This document shows, piece by piece, positions 17,499 through 24,835 of a DNA stretch of 64,000 nucleotides. The stretch lies in contig JAFSOC010000015.1 in assembly GCA_017447185.1 (NCBI GenBank), positions 1-64,000 of the forward strand, read 5' to 3'. Source of the DNA: Clostridia bacterium (GTDB lineage Bacteria > Bacillota > Clostridia > Christensenellales > Aristaeellaceae). Positions within the stretch are counted from its first letter, which is position 1. Every line of letters starts with the position of its first letter. Position numbers and translations under genes: made by a program. The notes under the pieces were generated by a model. That model saw only the letters and a list, made by a program, of their open reading frames with translations. It had not been told where the DNA came from and did no database searches.

Positions 17499-18958
17499 AG
17501 GCATTCAGGAAGCGCGTTTTCGGCTTTCAACTCCTGCACTTCCGCGGCGGAGGCCGGATGACGCTGCAGATAGCGTTCGAAAGCGGGATGGGCTGCCTCG
17601 CGGACGCGCTCCTCCCAGCCATTCCGGAAGAAGAAACAGGCATCCGGATCGACACCGCAGGGATTGTCCCCGGCAATCAGCGCGCTGTTGCGGCACCCGC
17701 CGGTGCACTGGTCCGCCCAGGCGCATGCGCGGCATTCATCGTTCCCATTACGCACATCGGCCACTGTCAGATAGCTCAGCTTCACATATTCCGAATCGGT
17801 GAGGATCTCCCGCAGGGGCCGGTTGAAAAGGCTGTCCAGCCGCCCGGCAATGCCGCAGTCGCACATTCCCTGGCACGGGGAAACAATTCCGTCCGCGCCG
17901 ATATAGAATACGCCGCCCAGGACGCCGCAGGCCAGCGTTTCCGCCGCTTCTTCCGCCGGGCATTCCCGATGATAAGCCACATGCCACTGCGGCATGCCGG
18001 GCGCATACATGAACGCTCCGGAGAGCATCAGGGAAAGCGGCGCGTCGTCCTCAAAGTATTCCGGAATATAATCACAGTACAGGGACAGTTCTTCTTCCTG
18101 CGTGAGCCTCAGCGCTTCCGCCTCGGGCCCTTGCCATTCTCCCAGGTCCATGATGGCAGCGCATTTAAGGCCGTTCACACCCAGGGAGGAAAGGAAACGG
18201 ACGGTTTCCCGCAGAGAGGAAGCATTCCTGCGATGCAGGCACATGGAAACAGAAACACCGTAGCCGCGCGCCTGCAGCAGCCGCAGCGCCTTTACGGTCC
18301 GTTCCTCTGCGCCGGGAACGCCCCGCAGGAAATCATGGCAGCCGATTCCGTCGAAGCTCAGCTGGAAACCGGGATGCACATGATGCTTCTCCAGCATGTC
18401 CAGGAACTTTTCGTCCACCAGCCAGCCGTTGGTGTAAATGGTTTCAAGCCCGATCTCCCGCTCGTTCAGCAGGTCAATAATTTCCGGCAGATCGCTGCGG
18501 ATCAGGGGTTCACCGCCGGTGATGCTCACATTGAACACACCGCATTCCGCCAGCTGATCCACGATACCTAGTATCTGCGCATGGGACGGGGAGCCGTGCT
18601 TCGCATGCGGTGCGGACATGAAGCAGTGGCGGCATTTCAGGTTGCACTCGCCGGTGACAGACCAGTGCGCTTCCCGGCGGTATCTGGCCGGGTAGGCGCG
18701 GTATTGCTGCACCTCCTGCAGGAAGTCCCACATACCGGCTTCCCGGACGATGCCTTCCCGGAGCATCTGGTCAAAAAAACGCTTCTGCCGATCCCCGCCG
18801 GCTGCAGGATCAATCTCCTGTACAGCATCGTAGCGCATCAGGAGCCGGTACAGGCTTTCCTCAAAGAAGGATGCCCTGCGTTTCACGGTATCGTAAACTC
18901 CGTAAGGCGCGCCGTGCCATCCGCGGAACCGGTACCGGCTGTCAAGAATATATTTCAT
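17495..18958 (-). CDS. Radical SAM/SPASM peptide maturase
   Basis: 487 aa from MKYILDSRYRF; AGGAG lies 13 bases upstream, so the in-frame ATG at 19015 cannot be excluded. Residues 1-95 look like a leader-recognition (RRE/PqqD-like) region. The radical SAM cluster motif is C-NLK-C-RH-C (Cys105, 109, 112), followed by ITGGEPL. The C-terminal SPASM part has ADGIVSPCQGMCDCG and CRACAWADQCTGGC plus two more cysteines, enough for two auxiliary Fe-S clusters. Such enzymes install thioether (sactionine-type) or carbon-carbon links in peptide cores. The four-cysteine precursor downstream is the expected substrate. First gene of a three-gene operon. Confidence 0.9.
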   Translation of the reverse strand: MKYILDSRYRFRGWHGAPYGVYDTVKRRASFFEESLYRLLMRYDAVQEIDPAAGGDRQKRFFDQMLREGIVREAGMWDFLQEVQQYRAYPARYRREAHWSVTGECNLKCRHCFMSAPHAKHGSPSHAQILGIVDQLAECGVFNVSITGGEPLIRSDLPEIIDLLNEREIGLETIYTNGWLVDEKFLDMLEKHHVHPGFQLSFDGIGCHDFLRGVPGAEERTVKALRLLQARGYGVSVSMCLHRRNASSLRETVRFLSSLGVNGLKCAAIMDLGEWQGPEAEALRLTQEEELSLYCDYIPEYFEDDAPLSLMLSGAFMYAPGMPQWHVAYHRECPAEEAAETLACGVLGGVFYIGADGIVSPCQGMCDCGIAGRLDSLFNRPLREILTDSEYVKLSYLTVADVRNGNDECRACAWADQCTGGCRNSALIAGDNPCGVDPDACFFFRNGWEERVREAAHPAFERYLQRHPASAAEVQELKAENALPECL

Positions 18959-19065
18959 AAATGGAACAGGTCTCCTGTGTGATTTCTGTTTTCTTCCGTC
19001 CGGAAAGCTTTTCATAACTCTGAGGATGGATGAATTCCTGTATATACATTGTCTGATTCATAAAA

Positions 19066-19094
19066 AGTATACGCAAAAAGTGCCTTAATTGCAA
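19066..19094 (-). promoter_or_regulatory. Promoter of the RiPP operon
   Basis: Minus-strand TTGCAA (19089-19094), 17-bp spacer, TATACT (19066-19071). Transcription would start near 19059, upstream of both possible start codons of the radical SAM gene. Confidence 0.65.
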
Positions 19095-19122
19095 TTCCTT
19101 CCGGCCTGGGAAATGCCTTCAA

Positions 19123-19152
19123 CTGACAGGAAGATTTTTCCATACGTATAAA
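19123..19152 (+). promoter_or_regulatory. Promoter of the acidic secreted protein
   Basis: CTGACA (19123-19128), 18-bp spacer, TATAAA (19147-19152). It diverges from the RiPP operon promoter about 50 bp away. It makes the ATG at 19156 an unlikely start. Confidence 0.55.
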
Positions 19153-19203
19153 TATATGACCCCACAGAATGAAGCGGTGGGGAAAAGAAAGAAGGCGAAA
19201 GGA

Positions 19204-20106
19204 ATGAAAAGGAAAACGATGCGTGCAAAGCTGGCGGCTATTCTGACAGCTCTCGTACTGGTGGGATCCGGTTCATTCTTTGGAAACACAAATCTCCTGA
19301 ATTCAATGGCACTGGCTGAAGAAGAAGTCGTGCTGCAGGAAACTGAAACGAAAGCAGAACCGGAAACCGAAACGCCTGAAACGGAGGCGGAGGAAGCCGG
19401 AGAAGCTGAACCGAAGGAAGAAACTCCGGAAACGGAGGAAGAAACGGAACCCACCGGGGAAGAAACAATTCCCGGAGAGGGTGAAGCGGCGGAAGAGCCT
19501 GCGGAAGCTGAAGAAGTGATTCCGGAGGAAGAAGCAGAAGCCGAACCGGAACCGGAACCGAAAACTCCTGAAACGGAGGACGGGGAGACCGCGGATCCGG
19601 AAGCAACCGTACCGGAGGAAGAAACTGAACCGCAGGAAGCGGAAAAAGCTGAAACGGAAGGCGAAGATGAAACCACTCCGGAAGAAGAGGCGGCAACCGA
19701 ACCGGAAGACAAAGCAGAAGATCCGTTCGACGGTGAAGATGAAGACGAAGAAGATACAGACCCGGACGATGAAGGTGTATGCATGATCTTCGACGACGAT
19801 GATCCGGGAACCATTACGGAAGAAATGATGGAGCTGCTGAACATTCCGGAAAAATTCTCCCAGGCTGAGTATACCGGCACCGCGGAAATCATGCTGGTGA
19901 ACGAAGGAATGCTGACCTACGGCGATGAGATCATCCTGAAAGCGGATGTCCGGGACGTGAATACAGACTACGTCCTGCTGTGGGAAGCCAATGATAACAA
20001 CGCCCAGGGCTGGTTCACCATCGGTGTCGGAGACGAATACAGATTCATCCTGGACCAGGAAAATCTGGAACGTGAATACCGTGTGGTGATTTACTCCGTC
20101 GCTTAA
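19204..20106 (+). CDS. Secreted, extremely Glu-rich low-complexity protein
   Basis: 300 aa from MKRKTMRAKL; GAAGG lies eight bases upstream. A signal peptide with a basic start and a hydrophobic run covers about residues 1-37 (ends MALAEEE). Residues about 40-200 are built almost only of Glu, Pro, Thr, Ala and Asp in E-T-E/P-E-T-E phrases, so they are disordered and strongly anionic. The C-terminal 100 residues form a compact, beta-rich domain (EYTGTAEIMLVNEG ... REYRVVIYS) resembling an Ig-like fold. No anchor motif. Possible roles include cation binding or surface spacing. It is divergent from the RiPP operon, but a link is unproven. Confidence 0.75.
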   Translation: MKRKTMRAKLAAILTALVLVGSGSFFGNTNLLNSMALAEEEVVLQETETKAEPETETPETEAEEAGEAEPKEETPETEEETEPTGEETIPGEGEAAEEPAEAEEVIPEEEAEAEPEPEPKTPETEDGETADPEATVPEEETEPQEAEKAETEGEDETTPEEEAATEPEDKAEDPFDGEDEDEEDTDPDDEGVCMIFDDDDPGTITEEMMELLNIPEKFSQAEYTGTAEIMLVNEGMLTYGDEIILKADVRDVNTDYVLLWEANDNNAQGWFTIGVGDEYRFILDQENLEREYRVVIYSVA

Positions 20107-20109
20107 GCG

Positions 20110-20144
20110 GCGCAAAAAAACTGACCTGAAAATTCAGATCAGTA
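20110..20144 (-). terminator. Terminator of the deformylase gene
   Basis: On the minus strand ACTGATCTGAA / TTCAGGTCAGT forms a hairpin followed by TTTTTTTG. It overlaps the stop codon of the 20134-20544 gene. Confidence 0.7.
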
Positions 20145-20544
20145 TTCCGTCGCAGTGATCGCATTCATGCTGGATGATCTGCGCCGGGAAGCCGGAAAAC
20201 GACCCCTTACGCATTTGGAAATTCTCATCCTGGAAGGAGACGGAGATCTCCTTCCAGCGTTTTGTTTTGCGCACGCCGGATAGGGACAGGCAGCCTTCTT
20301 CTGTTTCATATTCACCGCTTTTCCCGGTAATCCGCGGATTGACCATGACCATGGGGAAGGGCCCGTTGAAAAACACAATGATCCGCTTCCGTTCGCCGAT
20401 CATGTTGGCCGCCATCCCTACACAGCGGTCCCGGTTGGCCATCAGGGTATCCCTCAGATCTGTGATAATCTGCCGGTCGCCTTCGCCCGCCGCCTCAGAG
20501 GGCAGGGCCAGGAACAGCGGATCATGGATAATCGGTCGTATCAT
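20134..20544 (-). CDS. def: Peptide deformylase, short clostridial form
   Basis: 136 aa from MIRPIIHDPLF; GGAGAC lies nine bases upstream. The three deformylase motifs are present: CVGMAANMIG (41-50, a variant of GxGLAAxQ), EEGCLSLSG with metal ligand Cys85, and QHECDH with His126, catalytic Glu127 and His130. It removes the N-terminal formyl group from nascent proteins in the cytosol using Fe2+ or another metal. The very short C terminus ending GILI matches the compact deformylases common in Clostridia. Longer upstream in-frame codons are excluded by the promoter position and lack of a ribosome site. Confidence 0.9.
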   Translation of the reverse strand: MIRPIIHDPLFLALPSEAAGEGDRQIITDLRDTLMANRDRCVGMAANMIGERKRIIVFFNGPFPMVMVNPRITGKSGEYETEEGCLSLSGVRKTKRWKEISVSFQDENFQMRKGSFSGFPAQIIQHECDHCDGILI

Positions 20545-20664
20545 GTCATCTGTCTCCGTCTGCAGTTCAGGAAGCAAAATAAAAAACCGGGGAGCCCGAT
20601 AAAACAAATTACCTACCCCGCGGGAACCTACGAGCAAAGAAATCTCTACGTCGAAGGCAAAAGT

Positions 20665-20693
20665 ATAGTAATATGCCACTCCATCCCTGTCAA
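20665..20693 (-). promoter_or_regulatory. Promoter of the deformylase gene, with a long leader
   Basis: Minus-strand TTGACA (20688-20693), 17-bp spacer, TACTAT (20665-20670). The leader runs about 110 nt to the start codon. It contains a short CGGG/CCCG hairpin followed by TTTTTTATTTT, which could act as an attenuator. Confidence 0.65.
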
Positions 20694-20834
20694 GGGGGAT
20701 GTAACATTTTTTTCGTTTTTTTTTCAACAGTTTATTTCCAAAATACTGTAAAGATACGTCTTCATGTTCTCAAGTGACAATGAATGTGGTATGATCTAAA
20801 AAAGATTGGTAACAGACAGGAAGAGACCTGAAAG

Positions 20835-21020
20835 ATGACGACGAAGATTGATGTGGATCCGGAAGGCAGGGAAGAGCGGAAGAAAGAACTTTTCCGGACC
20901 CAGAAGCAGCTGCTGGATACCTTCCTGGAGCATGGGGCAATTTCCAAAGCACAGTACGACAAATCCCTGGGAGACCTGATCATCAAGATGGGAATCCGGG
21001 AAGAGGATATTGATTTATAA
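20835..21020 (+). CDS. Small charged helical protein (61 aa)
   Basis: Highly charged, soluble, mostly helical (EGREERKKELFRTQKQLLDTFLEHG). A C-terminal half, GAISKAQYDKSLGDLI, resembles SHOCT-like short oligomerisation helices. AGGAAGAG lies 10-15 bases upstream. It sits 43 bp upstream of the rhomboid gene on the same strand and probably shares its transcript. Function unknown. Confidence 0.65.
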   Translation: MTTKIDVDPEGREERKKELFRTQKQLLDTFLEHGAISKAQYDKSLGDLIIKMGIREEDIDL

Positions 21021-21063
21021 ACATCAGGAAAACAGCACATAAAAGGAGAAGGATCTCAGTCCT

Positions 21064-21807
21064 ATGGATCGCAGCAAAATCATCACCTGCAGAAAATGCG
21101 GGATGCCCCTGAAAAAGGGAACAAGGGTCTGTTCCTACTGCCAGAGCAGGACCGGGCATATTGCACGTGCTCCGAAGGAAAAACAGGAAGTCTCACGAAG
21201 GTTCTTCCGGATCCCATGGGCATCCGTTATCCTGATCCTCCTTAACCTTGCCGCAGCCATCTACAAACTGGCCGGCGGAGAAACACAGATCCTCTACAAA
21301 TACGGAATGCTGCAGGGAGCCCTGCAGCGCGGGGAATACCTCCGGTTCTTCCTGAACGGGTTTCTGCATGTGGATCAGGTCCATCTGGGCTGCAATATGT
21401 CGTCGCTGCTGATCTACGAATTCCTGTTTGAGAACCGGATTCCGAAATGGAAGTACGTGCTGATCTACCTCCTGTCCCTGGTAGGTGCATCCCTGCTGAT
21501 TAATTTCATCGGCGGAAAAGGCCTCCATATCGGTGCCAGCGGCGCCATCTGGGGCCTGATGACCGCCAACCTGATCTACTGCCTGGCAACGAGAAGAAAA
21601 TTCCTCTACCTGATCTATGCCATTGTAGCTGTAACAGGTAACGTGATTTCCACCTTCTCCTACGGCATCAGCTGGCAGGGCCACCTTGGCGGAGCCATCA
21701 CCGGCATCCTCCTGGGACTGTGCCTGTTTACAAAAGAAAGGAAAGCACAGCAAATACATATGGATCCCATAACAGAGCATCGGGCTTTGCAGGATTATGC
21801 GGGATAG
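21064..21807 (+). CDS. Rhomboid intramembrane serine protease with N-terminal zinc ribbon
   Basis: 247 aa. Residues 9-26 form a C-x2-C/C-x2-C zinc ribbon (CRKCG...CSYC). Six membrane segments follow. The rhomboid catalytic pair is present: Ser159 in IGASGAIWG and His207 in GHLGGAITG. The HxxxN-like oxyanion region reads HLGCNMSS. These proteases cleave single-pass membrane proteins within the bilayer. The zinc ribbon may bind nucleic acid or a partner, or tether the enzyme. The gene end overlaps the promoter of the following Nif11-like gene. Confidence 0.9.
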   Translation: MDRSKIITCRKCGMPLKKGTRVCSYCQSRTGHIARAPKEKQEVSRRFFRIPWASVILILLNLAAAIYKLAGGETQILYKYGMLQGALQRGEYLRFFLNGFLHVDQVHLGCNMSSLLIYEFLFENRIPKWKYVLIYLLSLVGASLLINFIGGKGLHIGASGAIWGLMTANLIYCLATRRKFLYLIYAIVAVTGNVISTFSYGISWQGHLGGAITGILLGLCLFTKERKAQQIHMDPITEHRALQDYAG

Positions 21808-21815
21808 AATATAAT
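21787..21815 (+). promoter_or_regulatory. Promoter of the second Nif11-like gene
   Basis: TTGCAG (21787-21792), 17-bp spacer, perfect TATAAT (21810-21815). The -35 lies inside the rhomboid gene. Confidence 0.75.
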
Positions 21816-21861
21816 AGCGGTATAAGAAATGTGACAGCTAAATACGGACAGGACGACAACC

Positions 21862-22224
21862 ATGGAAAAAATCACAAGGAAAGCATTCGAAGAGTTACTG
21901 GAAAAAGATGAAGCCCTGCAGGTGAAAGCAAACGAATTCATTGGTGACGGCGGCGCAGAAAAGGCGGTTGCCTTTGCTACCTCCCTGGGCTATGAACTGG
22001 ATCCTGCCGTGAAAGAGCAGGAAATCAGCCCGGATGAAATGGAAAATGTCGCAGGCGGTGGCCCTCAGGATCAGAGCATGTCGCCTGCAAAGCAAAAAAA
22101 GGTCATCTGCAAAAGGAAAGGCCACGACTGGGCTTTGGTAAAGCGCGAGAAAGGTATCTTCTGGGGGTACAACGCTTACTATCAGTGCAACCGGTGCGGC
22201 GCACAAAGAAAAGAATGGGAATAA
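21862..22224 (+). CDS. Nif11-like leader protein with zinc-ribbon-like tail
   Basis: 120 aa. Leader residues 1-67 follow the Nif11 pattern (MEKITRKAFEELLEKDEALQ, then a helix and ISPDEMENVAGGG). The putative cleavage site is Gly65-Gly66. The 54-residue tail contains Cys83, His88, Cys109 and Cys112 in the order C-x4-H ... YYQCNRCG. This looks like a one-zinc ribbon rather than a macrocyclised peptide core. No modification enzyme is adjacent; the nearest is the radical SAM operon 3 kb away. AGGA lies eight bases before the ATG. It may be an exported, metal-binding small protein or an orphan substrate. Confidence 0.8.
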   Translation: MEKITRKAFEELLEKDEALQVKANEFIGDGGAEKAVAFATSLGYELDPAVKEQEISPDEMENVAGGGPQDQSMSPAKQKKVICKRKGHDWALVKREKGIFWGYNAYYQCNRCGAQRKEWE

Positions 22225-22243
22225 CAGAAAAAACTAGTTTTTA

Positions 22244-22287
22244 TTCACACCAGTTCAGTAAAGTTCACATTAGTTCATGTTTTTTCA
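22244..22287 (+). promoter_or_regulatory. Five TTCA direct repeats at exact 10-bp spacing
   Basis: TTCA begins at 22244, 22254, 22264, 22274 and 22284. The three central units read AGTTCA. The array ends at the position of a -35 element; a TAAGAT -10 lies at 22303-22308 with no good -35 hexamer. This is the arrangement expected for binding of an activator on one face of the helix. Confidence 0.7.
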
Positions 22288-22314
22288 TACCCCCATATGT
22301 GGTAAGATTAAACT

Positions 22315-22445
22315 GTAGGAATGTGGAAGAGGATGCGAATTGACAGGGATCGGAGAACTGGACTAGGGCGATCCCCAGGGAAACGAGGTCTGGTAACTGG
22401 AGAAATAATAAAATCACTCCGGCTTTTTGCCGGAGTAGTTTTTTG
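22315..22445 (+). ncRNA. Candidate small structured RNA
   Basis: The region is bounded by a -10 element (TAAGAT, 22303-22308) behind the TTCA array and by an intrinsic terminator. It can form a 7-bp stem GGGATCG (22346-22352) / CGATCCC (22369-22375) with a 16-nt loop and further CCAG/CTGG pairing. It ends in a perfect 8-bp hairpin ACTCCGGC/GCCGGAGT followed by AGTTTTTT. No convincing ORF with a ribosome site lies within it. I could not match it to a named riboswitch or RNA family. Confidence 0.5.
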
Positions 22446-22452
22446 CGGATTT
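22416..22452 (+). terminator. Terminator of the candidate small RNA
   Basis: ACTCCGGC (22416-22423), loop TTTTT, GCCGGAGT (22429-22436), then AGTTTTTTGCGG. Confidence 0.85.
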
Positions 22453-22558
22453 TTAAGATGCCTGAAGAATTATTTTGATCCAGGGGTAAAAAACAGTATT
22501 TTTTTCACTCTTACTACTTGGAGGGATATTTTTATTCTCAAGAAAGGAGAGTGGCTAA

Positions 22559-22675
22559 ATGCCTATGGTGAACACACACAACACAACTTTTTCTTATTAT
22601 ATCAAATTAATATTTTACTATAGCAATATAGAACGCATAGTGAAATTGTATTCACTATATAGGAAAAAGATGTGA
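22559..22675 (+). CDS. AT-rich 38-aa basic microprotein
   Basis: ATG preceded by AAAGGAG at nine bases. The product starts MPMVNTHNTTFSYYIKLIFYY and ends with a Lys/Arg-rich tail. It is rich in Tyr, Ile and Lys and could form one amphipathic or membrane-associated helix. The DNA is far more AT-rich than the flanking genes, as is the whole stretch 22450-22680, which suggests foreign origin. It lies 110 bp past the small-RNA terminator. Possible toxin, signal peptide or chance ORF; only the ribosome site and island context support it. Confidence 0.4.
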   Translation: MPMVNTHNTTFSYYIKLIFYYSNIERIVKLYSLYRKKM

Positions 22676-22975
22676 TTCCTGTGACCTTGTGTCGCGAAGG
22701 GGGCTGTGGTTAATGTCAGGCTGTGCAAATCAGAACTCCTGCGCGCAGGGAAGATGTACTGAAAATGGCGTTGGCACCTTAAATTTTGGTGCACTCAAAA
22801 TCGTCGAAAGCAAGGAAAATCAAGGCTTGCGGCGATTTCTGGTGCACTCAAAAAGTGTGGAGGAGAAAGAAATGCCCTGTGTCACGAAGAAGGGGACTTG
22901 AAATTATTGACTGGACGGGCGAAAACGTATAGGATGAAATAAAGACTGTGAAAAAAATACGGAAGGTCGGGGCAA
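22676..22975. other. Intergenic region before the PTS genes
   Basis: No gene found. It contains the first copy of a stem-loop element (22773-22855) and a promoter: TTGACT (22907-22912), 17-bp spacer, TAGGAT (22930-22935). Confidence 0.6.
22773..22855 (+). repeat. GGTGCAC stem-loop element, copy 1
   Basis: Layout: GGCACC (22773), GGTGCAC (22788), an A-rich run, AAATCG, GCAAG, loop, CTTGC, CGATTT, and a second GGTGCAC (22841). The self-complementary GTGCAC ends plus the AAATCG/CGATTT and GCAAG/CTTGC arms make one long interrupted hairpin. The second copy (26993-27075) has identical spacings of 15 and 53 bp. Confidence 0.8.
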
Positions 22976-24835
22976 ATGAAATATCTTCAGAAACTGGGGA
23001 AGGCACTGATGCTGCCGGTGTCCGTGATGCCGATCTGCGGGCTGCTGATGGGGCTGGGATACCTGCTGTGCCCGGCGGCGATGCAGGGCGGAGAGGTCGT
23101 CGGGTTCTGGGCGGATGTGGGGTATTTCCTGATCCGGGCCGGCGGCGCGCTGATTGACCACATCGCGTGGCTGTTCGCCATCGGGGTCGGGATCGGCATG
23201 TCCGAAAACAACGACGGAACGGGCGCGATCGCGGCGCTGGTTTCCTGGCTGATGATCATTACACTGCTGAACACGGAAACGGTGCAGATCCTGTTCCCGG
23301 GGGCAACAGCGGAAGACGGCAGCCGGATCCTGGCATTCAGCAAGATCGAAAACCCGTTCATCGGCATCCTTTCGGGAATCATCGGATCCGTATGCTATAA
23401 CCGGTTCCACAAGACAAAGCTGCCGGACTGGCTGTCCTTTTTCAGCGGAAAGCGGGCGGTGGCAATCGTCGCAGGGCTTGCGTCCATCGTCGTCGCTTTT
23501 ATACTGCTGCTGGTATGGCCGCTGATCTTCTCCGGCCTGACAGCCCTCGGACACGGCATTGAACAGCTGGGACCGGCAGGCGCAGGACTGTATGCGTTCC
23601 TGAACCGGCTGCTGATCCCCTTCGGGCTGCACCACGCGCTGAACAACGTATTCTGGTTTGACACGATCGGGCTGGGGGACCTGACGCATTTCTGGGCCGG
23701 GGAAACCAGCGCCAATGTGACATGGAGCCTGGGCATGTATATGTCCGGATTCTTCCCCTGCATGATGTTCGGCGTGCCGGCCGCGGCGCTGGCGATGATC
23801 CGGAGCGCAAAACCGGAGCGGAAGAAAGCAGCCATGGGCATCCTGGTATCCAGCGCGCTGTGCGCCTTTGTATGCGGCGTTACGGAACCGTTCGAGTTTG
23901 CCTTCATGTTCCTTGCACCGGCGCTGTACGTGGCATATGCCCTGCTGTACGGCATTGTCAGCTTCGTCACGGTGATTACCGGATTCCGGGCCGGATTCAG
24001 TTTCTCCGCCGGGGTTACAGACCTGATCTTCTCCTCGACGATGCCAGCGGCCGCAAAAACCTGGCTGATTATCCCGCTGGGGGCCGGGGCCTTTGTGCTT
24101 TTCTACTTCGTATTCCGGTTCATGATCCGGAAATGGAACCTGAAAACACCGGGGCGCGAGGATACCGTGCCTGCGGAAGCAATTGCTGCCGCGGGCGGGA
24201 GCACGGGGAATAAATACACGGATATGGCGCGGACGATCCTGCGGGGACTGGGCGGGGCGGATAACCTGCTGTCCATCGACAACTGCATTACCCGGCTGCG
24301 GCTGGAGATCCGGGACATGGGGAAAGTGGACGAAAACGTGATCCGCGCCTCCGGAGCCGCCGGCGTGATCCGGCCCGGAAAGAACGCCCTGCAGATCGTG
24401 GTCGGGACCACGGTACAGTTCGTGGCGGACGAGATGAAAGCACTGTGCGGGCCGCAGGCCGCTGTGCCGGCGCCCGATGAAGGCCCCAAACCGGCCGCAC
24501 CGGCGCCGGCTCCCGGGAACTACCGGAAGGTGACGACACAGGACCTGATCTTCGGCGGGCCGGACGAATATCCGGGCGGGGACCAATTCGAATACGTCAT
24601 CACGGACAGGGTCGGGATCCATGCCCGGCCGGCTGGAGAAATCGTTAAGATTGCTAAACAGTTCGACTGCAAAGTGACCGCGGAAGCCGGCGGGAAGAGC
24701 GCTGCAGCGGACAGCGTGATCAGCCTCATGTCCCTGGGGGCAGCGGAAGGCGACCGGATTACATTCCGGGCGAGCGGACCGGAAGGGCAGATGGCGCTGA
24801 AAGCGATCTATCAATATGTGAAGGAGAATCTCTGA
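22976..24835 (+). CDS. PTS EIIC-EIIB-HPr fusion, glucose/N-acetylglucosamine family
   Basis: 619 aa; GGAAGG lies nine bases before the ATG. Residues 1-385 form the membrane EIIC domain of the Glc/NAG class (start KYLQKLGKALMLPVSVMP; FGLHHALNNVFWF; GVTEPFEF). EIIB spans about 405-495, with phosphocysteine Cys437 in IDNCITRLR. A Pro/Ala linker leads to an HPr domain (about 535-619) with phosphohistidine His549 in VGIHARPAGEIV and a serine-bearing SLMSLG region. It imports and phosphorylates a hexose or amino sugar, with NagE-like GlcNAc the better guess. The stop overlaps the next start (TGATG), coupling the two. Confidence 0.92.
   Translation: MKYLQKLGKALMLPVSVMPICGLLMGLGYLLCPAAMQGGEVVGFWADVGYFLIRAGGALIDHIAWLFAIGVGIGMSENNDGTGAIAALVSWLMIITLLNTETVQILFPGATAEDGSRILAFSKIENPFIGILSGIIGSVCYNRFHKTKLPDWLSFFSGKRAVAIVAGLASIVVAFILLLVWPLIFSGLTALGHGIEQLGPAGAGLYAFLNRLLIPFGLHHALNNVFWFDTIGLGDLTHFWAGETSANVTWSLGMYMSGFFPCMMFGVPAAALAMIRSAKPERKKAAMGILVSSALCAFVCGVTEPFEFAFMFLAPALYVAYALLYGIVSFVTVITGFRAGFSFSAGVTDLIFSSTMPAAAKTWLIIPLGAGAFVLFYFVFRFMIRKWNLKTPGREDTVPAEAIAAAGGSTGNKYTDMARTILRGLGGADNLLSIDNCITRLRLEIRDMGKVDENVIRASGAAGVIRPGKNALQIVVGTTVQFVADEMKALCGPQAAVPAPDEGPKPAAPAPAPGNYRKVTTQDLIFGGPDEYPGGDQFEYVITDRVGIHARPAGEIVKIAKQFDCKVTAEAGGKSAAADSVISLMSLGAAEGDRITFRASGPEGQMALKAIYQYVKENL

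Noticed and set aside
22689-22901. 70-codon ORF upstream of the PTS genes
   Set aside because: It runs through the GGTGCAC stem-loop element and lacks a ribosome site.
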